Positions 52,706 through 61,958 of a stretch of DNA of 64,000 nucleotides are shown one piece after another (position 1 is the first letter of the stretch; each line of letters opens with the position of its first letter). The stretch is from positions 265,763-329,762 of the forward strand of contig NZ_CABHOU010000059.1 in the NCBI RefSeq assembly GCF_902168175.1. The letters are read 5' to 3'. The translations under genes and the position numbers were made by a program. The notes under the pieces are model-generated. The model did not search any database. It was not told the origin of the DNA and saw only the letters and a program-made list of their open reading frames with translations. The stretch is from an uncultured Chitinophaga sp. (GTDB lineage Bacteria > Bacteroidota > Bacteroidia > Chitinophagales > Chitinophagaceae).

Positions 52706-52737
52706 TTTACATTTAATTGAACTTCTATTTACATTTA
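52706..52737. repeat. two TTTACATTTA direct repeats, 22 nt apart
   Basis: TTTACATTTA occurs at 52706-52715 and 52728-52737. The 22-nt distance is about two helical turns. They end 44 bp before the sigma-gene start and may be a regulatory site. Confidence 0.45.
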
Positions 52738-52781
52738 TTTATAACATGTTGTAGCTTTTGTCGCTACGATTACCAAGGGCT

Positions 52782-53351
52782 ATGAACGAATACAATCGCT
52801 TAACAGATGAGAATTTATGGGAACTGGTGAAAACCGGCTCCGATCATTCTGCATATGCGGAGTTGTATGACCGTTATTTCGTTAAGCTGCGGCGTTTTGT
52901 CACGGCATCCCTGAAAGATGATGATACCGCTAACGATATTGTGCAGGACCTGTTTCTTTACCTGTGGATGAAACGCGATGAAATCGATATCCATTTTAAA
53001 GTTGCTAATTTTCTTTACCGCGCTTCACTTTTTCAATTACTTAAGACGAAACGCAAAAGTAAGGTCGTCCAAACATACATCCAGCACTTTCAAAAGTTCT
53101 ATGAAGAAGGGCATTTTAGTACTGATAATATAGTCGCGGTGAAGGAGACTACGGAAACGATGGAACGCGCATTAAAAAACATGAGACCAAAAACTAAAAT
53201 GGTTTTTGAATCGAGTCGTTTTGCAAACATGCAGAACGGTCAGATCAGCGAGTACTACGGCATACCAAAAAATACCGTCAAACATTTGCTCAAAGAGGCT
53301 TTGAGAGTCATGCGCGACTTCGGCCTGAAAGCAAATTCATGGTTCTGGTGA
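52782..53351 (+). CDS. ECF RNA polymerase sigma factor, second locus
   Basis: A 189-residue ECF sigma factor started at the ATG at 52782 (an upstream TTG is unlikely). Region 2: YAELYDRYFVKLRRFVTASLKDDDTANDIVQDLFLYLWMKRDEI. Region 4: ETMERALKNMRPKTKMVFESSRFANMQNGQISEYYGIPKNTVKHLLKEALRVMRDFG. The region 4 helix-turn-helix uses an unusual KHLLKEALRVM helix where many ECF factors have HVKRALKLL. It is followed 184 bp later by fecR and then an STN-containing SusC, so it should control that locus. A hairpin at 53395-53413 separates it from fecR. Confidence 0.92.
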   Translation: MNEYNRLTDENLWELVKTGSDHSAYAELYDRYFVKLRRFVTASLKDDDTANDIVQDLFLYLWMKRDEIDIHFKVANFLYRASLFQLLKTKRKSKVVQTYIQHFQKFYEEGHFSTDNIVAVKETTETMERALKNMRPKTKMVFESSRFANMQNGQISEYYGIPKNTVKHLLKEALRVMRDFGLKANSWFW

Positions 53352-53394
53352 CAATATAAATTCCATTAGCTTTTGACACTTCACTCAATAAATA

Positions 53395-53413
53395 CAGGCC
53401 AAAAAATGGCCTG
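53395..53413 (+). terminator. hairpin between the sigma and fecR genes
   Basis: A perfect 7-bp stem CAGGCCA / TGGCCTG with an A-rich 5-nt loop, followed 8 nt later by TTTTT. It could end the sigma transcript, leaving fecR with its own promoter. A CATACT/AGTATG inverted repeat at 53482-53507 lies just before fecR. Confidence 0.55.
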
Positions 53414-53535
53414 CTATTGTCTTTTTGCGTTTATACGGCAACGTTATAAAAAAATAATGAAAATTTTACACCCGCCCCCCCATACTAAGGGTACCTAATA
53501 AGTATGAGGGCAATTGTATCTCTAAACTAAAGCAG

Positions 53536-54687
53536 ATGGATGAACGTGAATTGGCAGACTTACTGAAACGTTACAAAAACGGCAAATGCAGCCCTGAAGA
53601 AGTAGCGTTGGTAGAATCAATCATCTTTCCCGGTGATGATCAGGAAATAAAAGATCAGACGCAAGCGGAATTGGATGATAAAGCGGCCGTGTGGCATAAC
53701 CTGAACGAACTTACCCAGCGCCAACCAAAGCGTGGTGGTATATACCGGGTATTACCTTATGCTGCCGCTGCTGCTGTAATTATCGGAGCCATCATCGTCT
53801 TTGCAACCAAACAAAATCCTTCAGTCAAGGAAAATAATCAAATTGTACGGATCAATGACGTAGCCCCCGGCACAAACCGGGCTACGCTCAAGCTGGCAGA
53901 CGGAAGTGTGGTAGACCTGGAGCAACAGGCAAACGGAAAGATAGCCACTCAGGGAGACGCTCAAATCCGGAAGTCAGGCTCCGGAAAACTGATTTATGCG
54001 TCAGACGCCGAATTAGCATCGAAGACAGGTTCTCCAGTCTTTAATACACTCACCACACCTAAGGGAGGCCAATACGAACTTACCTTACCCGATGGAACGA
54101 AAGCATGGCTGAATGCCGCATCTTCTATTTCATTTCCCACCAATCTAGGCAGCAGCGCAACGCGGGAACTGTCTATAACCGGCGAAGTTTATTTTGAAGT
54201 CGCCAGGGATCAATCCAGGCCCTTCAGGGTAAGTTCAGCGACCCAAACTGTAGAGGTATTGGGCACACACTTTTCGATAAATTCCTACGCAGATGAACCA
54301 CAAGTAAAGACTTCTCTTCTTGAAGGTTCTGTACGCATCACTCCACATACACTTGCTTCCGGCATCGTTCTCAAGCCCGGTCAGCAAGCACTTTTAAACC
54401 AAAACAAAAAGATTGAAATTGTTCCGGTAGATGAATCTGAGATCGCCTGGAAAAATGGGCTGATCCGCGTTCGCAATGCGGACCTGAAAACCGTCATGCG
54501 CCAGCTTGCCCGCTGGTATGACCTGGAAGTAGTTTATCAGGGGCAAATTTCTAATGAATCAATCAACGCCGCAGTACCCCGCAACAGCCGCCTTGCCACC
54601 GTGCTGGAACTTTTATCGGGTATAGGTGTTGAATTTAAAATCGAACAAACAGCAACAGGCAAAAAAATTATTGTCCAGGGAAACTAA
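53536..54687 (+). CDS. FecR-family anti-sigma factor, second locus
   Basis: A 383-residue inner-membrane regulator. The cytosolic N-terminus (DERELADLLKRYKNGKCSPEEVALVESIIFPG) is followed by a transmembrane helix (VLPYAAAAAVIIGAIIVFA, about 71-89), a periplasmic FecR domain (TTPKGGQYELTLPDGTKAWLNAASSISFPT ... RELSITGEVYFEVARDQSRPFRVSSATQTVEVLGTHFSINSY, about 170-270) and a C-terminal DUF4974-like domain (LIRVRNADLKTVMRQLARWYDLEVVYQG). It should sequester the sigma factor encoded upstream and be released by the SusC at 54888. A 200-bp gap separates it from that SusC gene, which contains a candidate small ORF. Confidence 0.94.
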   Translation: MDERELADLLKRYKNGKCSPEEVALVESIIFPGDDQEIKDQTQAELDDKAAVWHNLNELTQRQPKRGGIYRVLPYAAAAAVIIGAIIVFATKQNPSVKENNQIVRINDVAPGTNRATLKLADGSVVDLEQQANGKIATQGDAQIRKSGSGKLIYASDAELASKTGSPVFNTLTTPKGGQYELTLPDGTKAWLNAASSISFPTNLGSSATRELSITGEVYFEVARDQSRPFRVSSATQTVEVLGTHFSINSYADEPQVKTSLLEGSVRITPHTLASGIVLKPGQQALLNQNKKIEIVPVDESEIAWKNGLIRVRNADLKTVMRQLARWYDLEVVYQGQISNESINAAVPRNSRLATVLELLSGIGVEFKIEQTATGKKIIVQGN

Positions 54688-54788
54688 CAGACCGTATCAA
54701 ACGAAGAACAAAAAAATAGCCGTAAACCAGTACAACCAGAAAGGAGGAGTCAAAAAAATAAGAACCGTAAAAAACCGCGTGAAACTAT

Positions 54789-54851
54789 ATGAACCCCGGA
54801 TGCGATCCTACTCGCACCCAGGGTGGTAGTTTTGGCGTAAATCATCCCTAG
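54789..54851 (+). CDS. candidate 20-codon leader ORF between fecR and susC
   Basis: An ATG-initiated frame of 20 codons ending in TAG, 36 bp before the SusC start. The peptide begins MNPGCDP and ends GVNHP. The same DNA can fold as a hairpin (GGATGCGA / TCGCACCC with one mismatch), so an RNA-level role is an alternative. A strong Shine-Dalgarno-like AGGAGGA lies about 45 bp upstream, too far to serve this ATG. Evidence is positional only. Confidence 0.2.
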   Translation: MNPGCDPTRTQGGSFGVNHP

Positions 54852-54887
54852 CAGGAAACATTTATTCACCAACGACAAAACAAAAGT

Positions 54888-57800
54888 ATGAAAAAATCTA
54901 CTCACAAGAGTGGAGCATGGAGGCCGTTTGCCTATAACAGGCGCATTTTTTCAACCAATATCATTATGCGTATCCAGCTTCTTTTCTTAATCATGCTGAT
55001 GGCAGCGATGCATGCATCTGGCTCTGCCAAAGGGCAATCAGTAACTCTTTCCGTAAAAAAGACCCCGCTGGTAAAAGTCTTCGACCAGATAGAGACACAG
55101 ACCGGCTACTATTTCAATTATAAAACAGAAACCGTTGACGACCTTACGTTAACTATTGAGTTGCAGAACGTCACTCTGCAGCAAGCATTAGATGCTTGTT
55201 TTAAAAACCTGCCAATAACTTATAAAATTTCCGAACGCGTTATAATCGTTAAAAGGAAGGCTCAGCAGAACGGCCAGGAAGCGCCTGAAGCAACACGTAT
55301 ACCACCAGTAACAATCACGGGAACGATCACAAACGAGAAGGGTGAGCCTTTCCCTGGGGTTACGGTAAGGGTTAAAAGAACCGACATTGGAACAGTTACA
55401 GACGAACAAGGCCGATATTCTATTATGGCAAATCGGGGAGCAACACTTGTTTTCACCTACATTGGTTATCAGCCTAATGAGGTATTAATAACAAACGGCC
55501 AGACAGAAATCAGCTTCGCATTATTGGAAAATCCCAACCAGTTAAAGGAAACGGTCATAAAGGGATATTATACTACTACTAAAGAATTAAACACAGGCAC
55601 AGTAACCTCAGTAAAAGCGCAGGATATCAAGCGACAGCCTGTTAGCGACCCCTTGCTAGCATTGCAAGGACGGGTGCCAGGTCTGGTCGTACAGCAACTA
55701 AGTGGTGTACCGGGCAGGCAAGTTAGAATACGTCTGAGAGGTCAGAACAGCCTTGAAAACGGCAATGATCCGTTGTTTATCATTGATGGAATACAAGTCA
55801 CGTCAAATTCCATGAATTCAGTTAGTAATAGCTTGCCGTTAAGTGCGGGTGGTGTGGCAAGTCCGTTTAACTACTTAAATCCAGCTGATATTGAGAGTAT
55901 TGAAATATTGAAGGATGCAGACGCAACTGCCTTGTATGGTAGTAGAGGAGCAAACGGAGTAATACTAATTTCCACAAAGAAAGGTGCGACAGGGAAAACA
56001 CAAGTAGACGCGCGTGTATATTCCGGAATGGGAAAGGCGGATCGTCGAGTGAATTTTATGGATAACGTCGAATACCTGAAGACTAGAAGACAAGCGTTTT
56101 TAAATGACAACGCACAGGTTGAGCTTTATGATTATGATCTAAATGGAACCTGGGACACGACTCGTAACATGGATTGGCAGAAATACTTTATTGGAAACTC
56201 TGCACCACTCACCGAAGCGTCTTTAAGCATTTCTGGCGGAAATCAACATACTGTTTTCAGGATTGGGAGTACCTATCGAGACGAAAAAACCATTTTTCCA
56301 GGAGATTTTTCTGCTGCAAAGACAGCAGTACAGTTAAGCTTGGATCATCATGCACTTAACGATAAGTTAACTATATCCATAAATACATCATACCTAAATA
56401 GCACTAATAAAATACCCACATTTGGTATCGAGAAATACATTACTGTATCTCCAGTCGCTCCAAAACTTTACAACGAAGACGGTTCTATCAATTGGGAAAA
56501 TTCAACATGGGAGAATCCGTTAGGACCATTACAAAAAAGTGCAAAGGAGGTGGCCAAAAATCTCATTAGTAATTTCAACATCAGCTACAACATCATTGGT
56601 GGTCTATCATTTAAAAGCAGCTTCGGGTACAATAAGACAGATTTCAATCAGGTTAATTTAACGCCGTGGGCGTCGTATGACCCTAGTACAACTTTTATTA
56701 CGGCAGCGGATGGACGAAGTCATGAAATACTAAATAGTAAAATCGAATCGTGGATAGTAGAACCGCAATTAGCCTTCACTTCAAAGCTTATTTTCGGAAA
56801 GCTCGACGCTCTGATAGGGATGTCGCTTCAAAGTACCTCAAGTGATTATCTAGGCTTAATTGCTTATGGCTTTAATAGTGATGCAACGCTTAGATCATTT
56901 GCAGCGGGTTCGTCAATAAACAGTGTTGGAGCCATGAGTAGTGAATATAAATATCAGGCTCTATATGCGCGTCTTGGTTACTCGTTGGGCGATAAATATG
57001 TGCTCAACCTCACTGGACGAAGAGATGGAAGCAGCAGATTTGGTCCGGCACGTAGGTTTGGCAACTTTGGTGCAATAGGTGCCGCATGGATTTTTTCAAA
57101 AGAACCATTTGCTAAAAACAACTTTCCCTGGCTTTCTTTAGGAAAAATCCGTTCGAGCTATGGCACTACGGGTAATGATCAAATAGGCGATTATAATTTC
57201 TTAGATACCTACGTGGTTTACGCAACCCAGTATCAGAACAACACAAGTATGACACCTACCCAACTTACCAACCCTCTTTATGGCTGGGAAAGAGTCAATA
57301 AGTTGGAATTGGGTTTAGAACTTGGTTTTATTGCTAACAGACTATCTATCAACTTTGACTATTACCGGAATAGAACAAAAAATCAGCTAGTCTTATATGG
57401 ACTACCGTCTGTTGCAGGTTTTCCAAATGTTAGAGCCAATTTGCCAGCTGTAGTGCAGAATAGCGGCTTTGAAATAGGAATTGATTGCATTAACATTGAC
57501 AGTAAAAGATTCTCTTGGAGCACAAATGTCAATTTAACTATTCCCAAAAACAAACTAGTATCATACCCCAATTTGGAGGCTTCAACCTATGCTAGAAAAT
57601 TCGTTGTCGGCGAGCCAATAAACTCTCTTTCGTTTTTATACGAATATACTGGAAAAGACTCCAACACTGGCCTTTATACGTTTACTGATCTAAATAACGA
57701 TGGTAAAATCACGACCGCATTTGATCGACTTCCATACTTTATTGGTCAAAAATATTATGGTGGAATTCAAAACAATATAAAGTTTGATAGGTTCGAACTT

Positions 57801-58214
57801 GACTTTCTCTTTCAGTTTACTAAACAGAATGGGAATGCATACATAATGAATGGAGTTCCAGGCTTGATGAATGGCGGCCTTGGAAATCAGCCAATTGTGA
57901 GTGATTTCACCGAAGCTATACCACCCTACACTCAGGCCAACACGGATATCATTAACGGAATCTCGTTATTGAATTCCAGCAATGGAACATTATCGGACGC
58001 GTCTTTTATTAGGCTGAAAAATACATCGCTATCTTATCAGATTAATATGGGTCAGAGGCTGCAAAGATTCGTAAAAAGCGGTAAAATATTCCTGCTGTCT
58101 CAGAATCTTTTTACGATAACGAAGTATAATGGATTTGATCCAGAAAGGCCACTTAATGGTGTTATAATCCCCCCCTTAAAAATGTTTACTGCGGGAATAA
58201 ATGCGACTTTCTAA
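54888..58214 (+). CDS. SusC/RagA-family TonB-dependent receptor with STN domain, second ECF locus
   Basis: A 1108-residue outer-membrane transducer. The long N-terminus has a basic stretch before the hydrophobic core (MRIQLLFLIMLMAAMHASGSA). The ATG at 54966 inside it would give a more usual signal peptide. The STN domain (VTLSVKKTPLVKVFDQIETQTGYYFNYK, about 50-120), carboxypeptidase-like domain (VTITGTITNEKGEPFPGVTVRVKR, about 142-215), plug (VIKGYYTTTKELNTGTVTSVKAQDI ... IESIEILKDADATALYGSRGANGVILISTKKG) and barrel ending FTAGINATF follow. The 3' half is visibly AT-rich. With its SusD partner and the TlpA-type protein it forms one operon; its ligand is unknown. Confidence 0.94.
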   Translation: MKKSTHKSGAWRPFAYNRRIFSTNIIMRIQLLFLIMLMAAMHASGSAKGQSVTLSVKKTPLVKVFDQIETQTGYYFNYKTETVDDLTLTIELQNVTLQQALDACFKNLPITYKISERVIIVKRKAQQNGQEAPEATRIPPVTITGTITNEKGEPFPGVTVRVKRTDIGTVTDEQGRYSIMANRGATLVFTYIGYQPNEVLITNGQTEISFALLENPNQLKETVIKGYYTTTKELNTGTVTSVKAQDIKRQPVSDPLLALQGRVPGLVVQQLSGVPGRQVRIRLRGQNSLENGNDPLFIIDGIQVTSNSMNSVSNSLPLSAGGVASPFNYLNPADIESIEILKDADATALYGSRGANGVILISTKKGATGKTQVDARVYSGMGKADRRVNFMDNVEYLKTRRQAFLNDNAQVELYDYDLNGTWDTTRNMDWQKYFIGNSAPLTEASLSISGGNQHTVFRIGSTYRDEKTIFPGDFSAAKTAVQLSLDHHALNDKLTISINTSYLNSTNKIPTFGIEKYITVSPVAPKLYNEDGSINWENSTWENPLGPLQKSAKEVAKNLISNFNISYNIIGGLSFKSSFGYNKTDFNQVNLTPWASYDPSTTFITAADGRSHEILNSKIESWIVEPQLAFTSKLIFGKLDALIGMSLQSTSSDYLGLIAYGFNSDATLRSFAAGSSINSVGAMSSEYKYQALYARLGYSLGDKYVLNLTGRRDGSSRFGPARRFGNFGAIGAAWIFSKEPFAKNNFPWLSLGKIRSSYGTTGNDQIGDYNFLDTYVVYATQYQNNTSMTPTQLTNPLYGWERVNKLELGLELGFIANRLSINFDYYRNRTKNQLVLYGLPSVAGFPNVRANLPAVVQNSGFEIGIDCINIDSKRFSWSTNVNLTIPKNKLVSYPNLEASTYARKFVVGEPINSLSFLYEYTGKDSNTGLYTFTDLNNDGKITTAFDRLPYFIGQKYYGGIQNNIKFDRFELDFLFQFTKQNGNAYIMNGVPGLMNGGLGNQPIVSDFTEAIPPYTQANTDIINGISLLNSSNGTLSDASFIRLKNTSLSYQINMGQRLQRFVKSGKIFLLSQNLFTITKYNGFDPERPLNGVIIPPLKMFTAGINATF

Positions 58215-58234
58215 TATAAACTAAAGTGAAAATT

Positions 58235-59665
58235 ATGAAAATTATTATATATACGGCGTTAATCTTTTTCGTACTTCAAGGCACATCCTGCGAAAGCTTT
58301 GTCGAGGTTGATGCACCCAAAGAACGGCTAATTACAAAGACAGTCTTCAACAACAATGAGACCGCTATATCAGCAATGACTGGACTGTATGCAAATATGA
58401 TGCAGATCGGCTTTCCACTTTCTTACAATATATCTCTCTATACTGGTTTATATTCTGACGAACTCGAATATAAGCAGAATAGTGTTCCTGTTCAGTCATT
58501 GTATAAATATTCATTAAATGAGAAGGATGCGCTTACAAATACATTATGGTCGAACGGATACAATTTCATTTACCAAAGTAATAGTATTATTGAAGGCCTA
58601 AAGAGATCGACTGAAATTACGGCATCTCTAAAGTCGCAACTTCTAGGTGAGGCATTATTTTTTAGAGCTTTCTGGCACTTTTACCTATGTAACCTGTATG
58701 GTGATATACCGTTAGTTACGTCGACAAACTACCAAGAAAATTCAAAGCTTCCTAGAACTTCTGCACAGAAAGTCTTTGATCAGATCGAACTTGATTTACT
58801 AAGCGCAAAAACGCTTCTGTCCCCAAAATATGTGAGTGCTAACTCAGTCGACGAATCTGCGGATCGCATAAGAGTCAATGTTTTCACATGCGCTGCATTA
58901 TTATCTAGATTGTATTTGTTTCAAGAAAAATGGCAAAAGGCCGAAACTGAGTGTACCGATATCATTAACAGTGGCCTTTATTCACTTGAAAAGGTTGGCA
59001 ATGTTTTCAAAAGAAAAAGCAGCGAGCCGATCCTGCAATTGGAACTTCCCCAAGGTGCTATTAATAATTCCTTTGAAGCCAATTATTTTACAATAAAGGC
59101 CAAGCCGAGTTTAACTTCTACGTTTCGATCTACATCAATAACGGGTACCCTTTTAGAAGCCTTTGAAGCGACGGATTTAAGAAGAATTAACTGGATTGGA
59201 ACGTATACTGATGCTTCGTTGATTCCCAATGTGAAATATTTTTTCCCGAGTAAATATAAATCTACAGCAAGTCCGGCGGACGAGTATACTGTCTTATTTC
59301 GACTAGCTGAAACCTACCTAATAAGGGCAGAAGCACGAACCCAATTAAATAACCTGAGTGATGCAATTAAAGACCTAGATCAAACGAGAAAGCGTGCCAA
59401 CATTAATCTTATTGGCGACATCAGCCCTAATATCGGTCAGAATGCATTGCTGGACAGCATCTTCAGGGAAAGACAAAGAGAACTTTTCTGTGAGTGGGGA
59501 ATTAGGTGGTTAGACATTAGAAGATCGATATCTTCGGATGATCTAATGAAGACAATAGCTGCTCGTAAAGGCATCGTTTGGTCCCCCAATTGGTCAGCAT
59601 GGCCAATTCCTTTAAACGATATATTAAACAACAGAAATTTAATTCAAAATGAGGGATACAATTAG
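58235..59665 (+). CDS. SusD/RagB-family lipoprotein, second ECF locus
   Basis: About 476 residues from the ATG at 58235 (a GTG three codons earlier is possible). The signal and lipobox are IIIYTALIFFVLQGTSC. Family marks: NNETAISAMTGLYANMM, GEALFFRAFWHFYLCNLYGDIPLVTSTNYQ near residue 150, SAQKVFDQIELDLLSAK, YTVLFRLAETYLIRAEARTQLNNLSDAIKDL near 365 and RERQRELFCEWGIRWLDIRRS near 435, ending AWPIPLNDILNNRNLIQNEGYN. It starts 20 bp after SusC and overlaps the thioredoxin-like gene by 17 bp, implying coupled translation. AT-rich, like its neighbours. Confidence 0.94.
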   Translation: MKIIIYTALIFFVLQGTSCESFVEVDAPKERLITKTVFNNNETAISAMTGLYANMMQIGFPLSYNISLYTGLYSDELEYKQNSVPVQSLYKYSLNEKDALTNTLWSNGYNFIYQSNSIIEGLKRSTEITASLKSQLLGEALFFRAFWHFYLCNLYGDIPLVTSTNYQENSKLPRTSAQKVFDQIELDLLSAKTLLSPKYVSANSVDESADRIRVNVFTCAALLSRLYLFQEKWQKAETECTDIINSGLYSLEKVGNVFKRKSSEPILQLELPQGAINNSFEANYFTIKAKPSLTSTFRSTSITGTLLEAFEATDLRRINWIGTYTDASLIPNVKYFFPSKYKSTASPADEYTVLFRLAETYLIRAEARTQLNNLSDAIKDLDQTRKRANINLIGDISPNIGQNALLDSIFRERQRELFCEWGIRWLDIRRSISSDDLMKTIAARKGIVWSPNWSAWPIPLNDILNNRNLIQNEGYN

Positions 59666-60983
59666 TTTTGTCTGGAGAGTGTCGGGCCATTTGCTTCTAC
59701 CTTTTCTTATGCTTTTGAGTGGGCCTCAAACTGCTGTCGGTCAATATCAAGACTATCCTGAGATAAACAAAAACGTCCCTGAATTTGTCTTGAATAACGT
59801 AGAAAATTCTAAAACTAGCACTATTTCGTCCGAAGACTTGGAAGGGAAGTATTACATTCTTGATTTCTGGGCGACAAGCTGCGGGACATGCGTATCTAGT
59901 TTTCCTAAAATGAATGAAATACAAGAACAGTATAAGGAGAAGATTAAAATTATACTTGTCGGTCTTGAAGAAAAAAACAGGGATGTAAAGAAATTCTATA
60001 ATATCTATAAAAATAGATTTCGCTTAAATCTTACATCCAGCTATGATTCTTCTGCATTTAGAAAATTTGTCCATTTTGGAGTACCTTTTTTAGTTTGGGT
60101 AGATAACAATGGAATTGTTCGGGCAGTCACTACAACCGCTGATGCGAATCCCGAAAATATACAGAAGTTTATTAGCGGTAAGCATTTCGAATTTCGTGAT
60201 ATCAGTTTTAAATCAAGGAAATCAGAGAAGAGGATCGACCCGCTGCAACCTCTGTTAATCAACGGTAACGGTGGTCAGGATACGGATTTTCAATTTAGGT
60301 CTATTCTTGCGGAATGGAAGCCTGGAATGGGAATATCGTCATTGCCAGACATTGATTTTTATAGTTCGCTTCAGGTGGGGCGATATCAAGCCGTGGCCGC
60401 GTCTCTTTTTAAGCTTTACAAAGTTGCATACTTTGGCAGTTTCATGACCCCGTCGGAAATCTACCATTGGCCGATTCTTAATCTTAAGGACTCTTCTCTT
60501 TTCTCAGGTGAAGGTGCTCGAAAGGTGCTTTATAATTATGGGTTAGAGGTTCCGCTGGCTCGAGCTAACAGAAGCGAGCTAATGCGAATGATGCAAAACG
60601 ACCTCCGAAACTACTTTAATTTTACAGTTAAGATCGTTGATAGAGAGGTAGAATGTTATAAACTTGTCGTGATAGATCATCAAAAGGCTGAAAAAATAAC
60701 AAAAGCAGCGGGACCCCCAGAAAGCAGTTGGAGTGCAGAAAAACAAGTTAATATATTTAACAATATACCAATCTCGTACGTCGCTGATGTCTTAGTGCAC
60801 AAGATAGGAATCGCGAGGGCATTTTCTTACAATGATACAGGAATAACAGGTAATGTTTCTTTAACTATCGAAGCGGACATTACTAACATCGACAGCATTA
60901 GGATCGGTCTTAAGAAAATTGGCCTTGATCTTGTGAATGGAAGAAAAATGATGAAAGTGTTAGTAATTAGCGATGACAAATAG
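59649..60983 (+). CDS. TlpA-like thioredoxin fused to a DUF3738-like domain
   Basis: 444 residues with an N-terminal signal sequence (ending near residue 31). Residues about 40-175 are a TlpA/ResA-type thioredoxin fold with the redox motif Cys78-Gly-Thr-Cys81 in LDFWATSCGTCVSSFPKMNEI and the cis-proline region FGVPFLVWVDNNG. Residues about 215-444 look like a DUF3738 (TIGR03435-type) domain ending IRIGLKKIGLDLVNGRKMMKVLVISD. The protein probably acts in the periplasm as a thiol-disulfide enzyme with an extra domain of unknown function. The 17-bp overlap with susD ties it to this transport locus. A strong hairpin follows the stop codon. Confidence 0.82.
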   Translation: MRDTISFVWRVSGHLLLPFLMLLSGPQTAVGQYQDYPEINKNVPEFVLNNVENSKTSTISSEDLEGKYYILDFWATSCGTCVSSFPKMNEIQEQYKEKIKIILVGLEEKNRDVKKFYNIYKNRFRLNLTSSYDSSAFRKFVHFGVPFLVWVDNNGIVRAVTTTADANPENIQKFISGKHFEFRDISFKSRKSEKRIDPLQPLLINGNGGQDTDFQFRSILAEWKPGMGISSLPDIDFYSSLQVGRYQAVAASLFKLYKVAYFGSFMTPSEIYHWPILNLKDSSLFSGEGARKVLYNYGLEVPLARANRSELMRMMQNDLRNYFNFTVKIVDREVECYKLVVIDHQKAEKITKAAGPPESSWSAEKQVNIFNNIPISYVADVLVHKIGIARAFSYNDTGITGNVSLTIEADITNIDSIRIGLKKIGLDLVNGRKMMKVLVISDDK

Positions 60984-60987
60984 ATTA

Positions 60988-61020
60988 TACATCAAGGCCA
61001 GAACTTCTGGCCTTGATGTA
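60988..61020. terminator. bidirectional hairpin between convergent operons
   Basis: A perfect 15-bp stem TACATCAAGGCCAGA / TCTGGCCTTGATGTA with a 3-nt loop between the convergent thioredoxin-fusion and DUF6520-like genes. Flanks are only weakly T-rich. Confidence 0.75.
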
Positions 61021-61030
61021 GATAGAATAG

Positions 61031-61318
61031 TTATTCTGCTTTTGTATAAGGCTGCAAACAACCTTGCGCTGGATTTGCTTTAGGCGCAGCATAGATCTGA
61101 GTAATCAGACTGGGAACTCCTGTTGCATCTGGATCAACAAGAACGTCATTACAAAACGCTTCGCCTGGTTCGCAAATTTCGGCTTGTGCAGGGAGACAAA
61201 CGCCGCTTGTATTTTGATACCATACGGCAGTGAAAGTTGTATTTTTCGCTGTTGCAAAAGCACCGATAGAAGCGATCAGACATACTGCAGCTCCAAAAAT
61301 TAATTTTGAACGGTTCAT
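61031..61318 (-). CDS. small exported cysteine-rich protein, DUF6520-like
   Basis: A 95-residue precursor with signal peptide MNRSKLIFGAAVCLIASIGAFA; the mature part is about 72 residues. It contains four cysteines (Cys41, Cys49, Cys56, Cys87) in a spacing (C-x7-C-x6-C ... GCLQP) that resembles the DUF6520 proteins of Bacteroidota. Function is unknown. It is downstream of, and on the same strand as, a MauE-like membrane protein and a thioredoxin-like lipoprotein, which suggests that its cysteines are oxidised or reduced by them (inference). The gap to the MauE-like gene is 190 bp, so it may have its own promoter. Confidence 0.8.
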   Translation of the reverse strand: MNRSKLIFGAAVCLIASIGAFATAKNTTFTAVWYQNTSGVCLPAQAEICEPGEAFCNDVLVDPDATGVPSLITQIYAAPKANPAQGCLQPYTKAE

Positions 61319-61508
61319 AATCTTCTATTTTTTGATTGTAAGTAATTTTTCCTACTCTATCTAAGGTTTTCGGATTCCCCTTATACGCGTAATATTTTTA
61401 TGAATTTTAAGCAAATGGACGGACTGACATACTTTGGTAATAGAATTCTATAGCACTCAAGGCTTTCGTTTTTTTGAAAATCTAAGCTCTCAGCCAGGAT
61501 GTTGGCAC

Positions 61509-61955
61509 TTATTGCCTCGCGAAACTCCTAAACTGGTTATTCTCATTCGAGGGTTCTTTTTTCGTCAAGTGCAAGCCAACTGCAGCCAACATCGTAAAGA
61601 AAATGTTAAAAATAAGATGTTGGGGCCAGCTTAGTTGCCTAATGATACCACCGCATGTGCAGGGCAGATCTGATGCATAGATGAGCACATAGGCTACATA
61701 TGCGGTGAATATTAGCATCAGTACAAACGAAAACCATAGGCCTTTTCGCAATGTTTTATCGAATAGTAATAAACCTGCTGCCAACAATTCCAAACCTGGA
61801 ACCAGTAAAGAAATCGGTAGTGCAAACCGGCCTAAATCTGGAGACCTCCTAAGATCATACAGATAGATATTGTATGTAAACCACTTTGATAGTGCTGTGT
61901 AAACAAATAGAAGGATAAATGCATAACCGATAATTTGGACAAATTTCTTATTCAT
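61509..61955 (-). CDS. MauE/DoxX-family redox-associated membrane protein
   Basis: A 148-residue inner-membrane protein with four hydrophobic segments (about 5-24, 45-64, 73-95 and 110-130). SDLPCTCGG (Cys99-x-Cys101) before the last segment is the motif of MauE-like proteins, which take part in disulfide formation or electron transfer for periplasmic proteins. It lies 3 bp from the thioredoxin-like lipoprotein gene upstream, a tight pair. Partner proteins are likely to be that lipoprotein and the cysteine-rich peptide encoded downstream. Confidence 0.85.
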   Translation of the reverse strand: MNKKFVQIIGYAFILLFVYTALSKWFTYNIYLYDLRRSPDLGRFALPISLLVPGLELLAAGLLLFDKTLRKGLWFSFVLMLIFTAYVAYVLIYASDLPCTCGGIIRQLSWPQHLIFNIFFTMLAAVGLHLTKKEPSNENNQFRSFARQ

Positions 61956-61958
61956 GTT

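Larger units (their letters stand above)
51991..52781. other. 791-bp gap between tRNA-Asp and the second ECF sigma gene
   Basis: No gene can be supported. A minus-strand open frame of 82 codons (52434-52682) has no ATG or GTG start but is followed by a terminator-like hairpin (52371-52398), so it may be a gene remnant. The right end holds two copies of TTTACATTTA before the sigma gene. Confidence 0.55.

Noticed and set aside
54626..54829. 67-codon plus-strand frame overlapping the end of fecR
   Set aside because: Lysine/asparagine-rich out-of-frame reading of fecR and the leader; no sign of selection as protein.
61434..61634. 66-codon plus-strand frame
   Set aside because: Antisense to the end of the MauE-like gene and without protein features.
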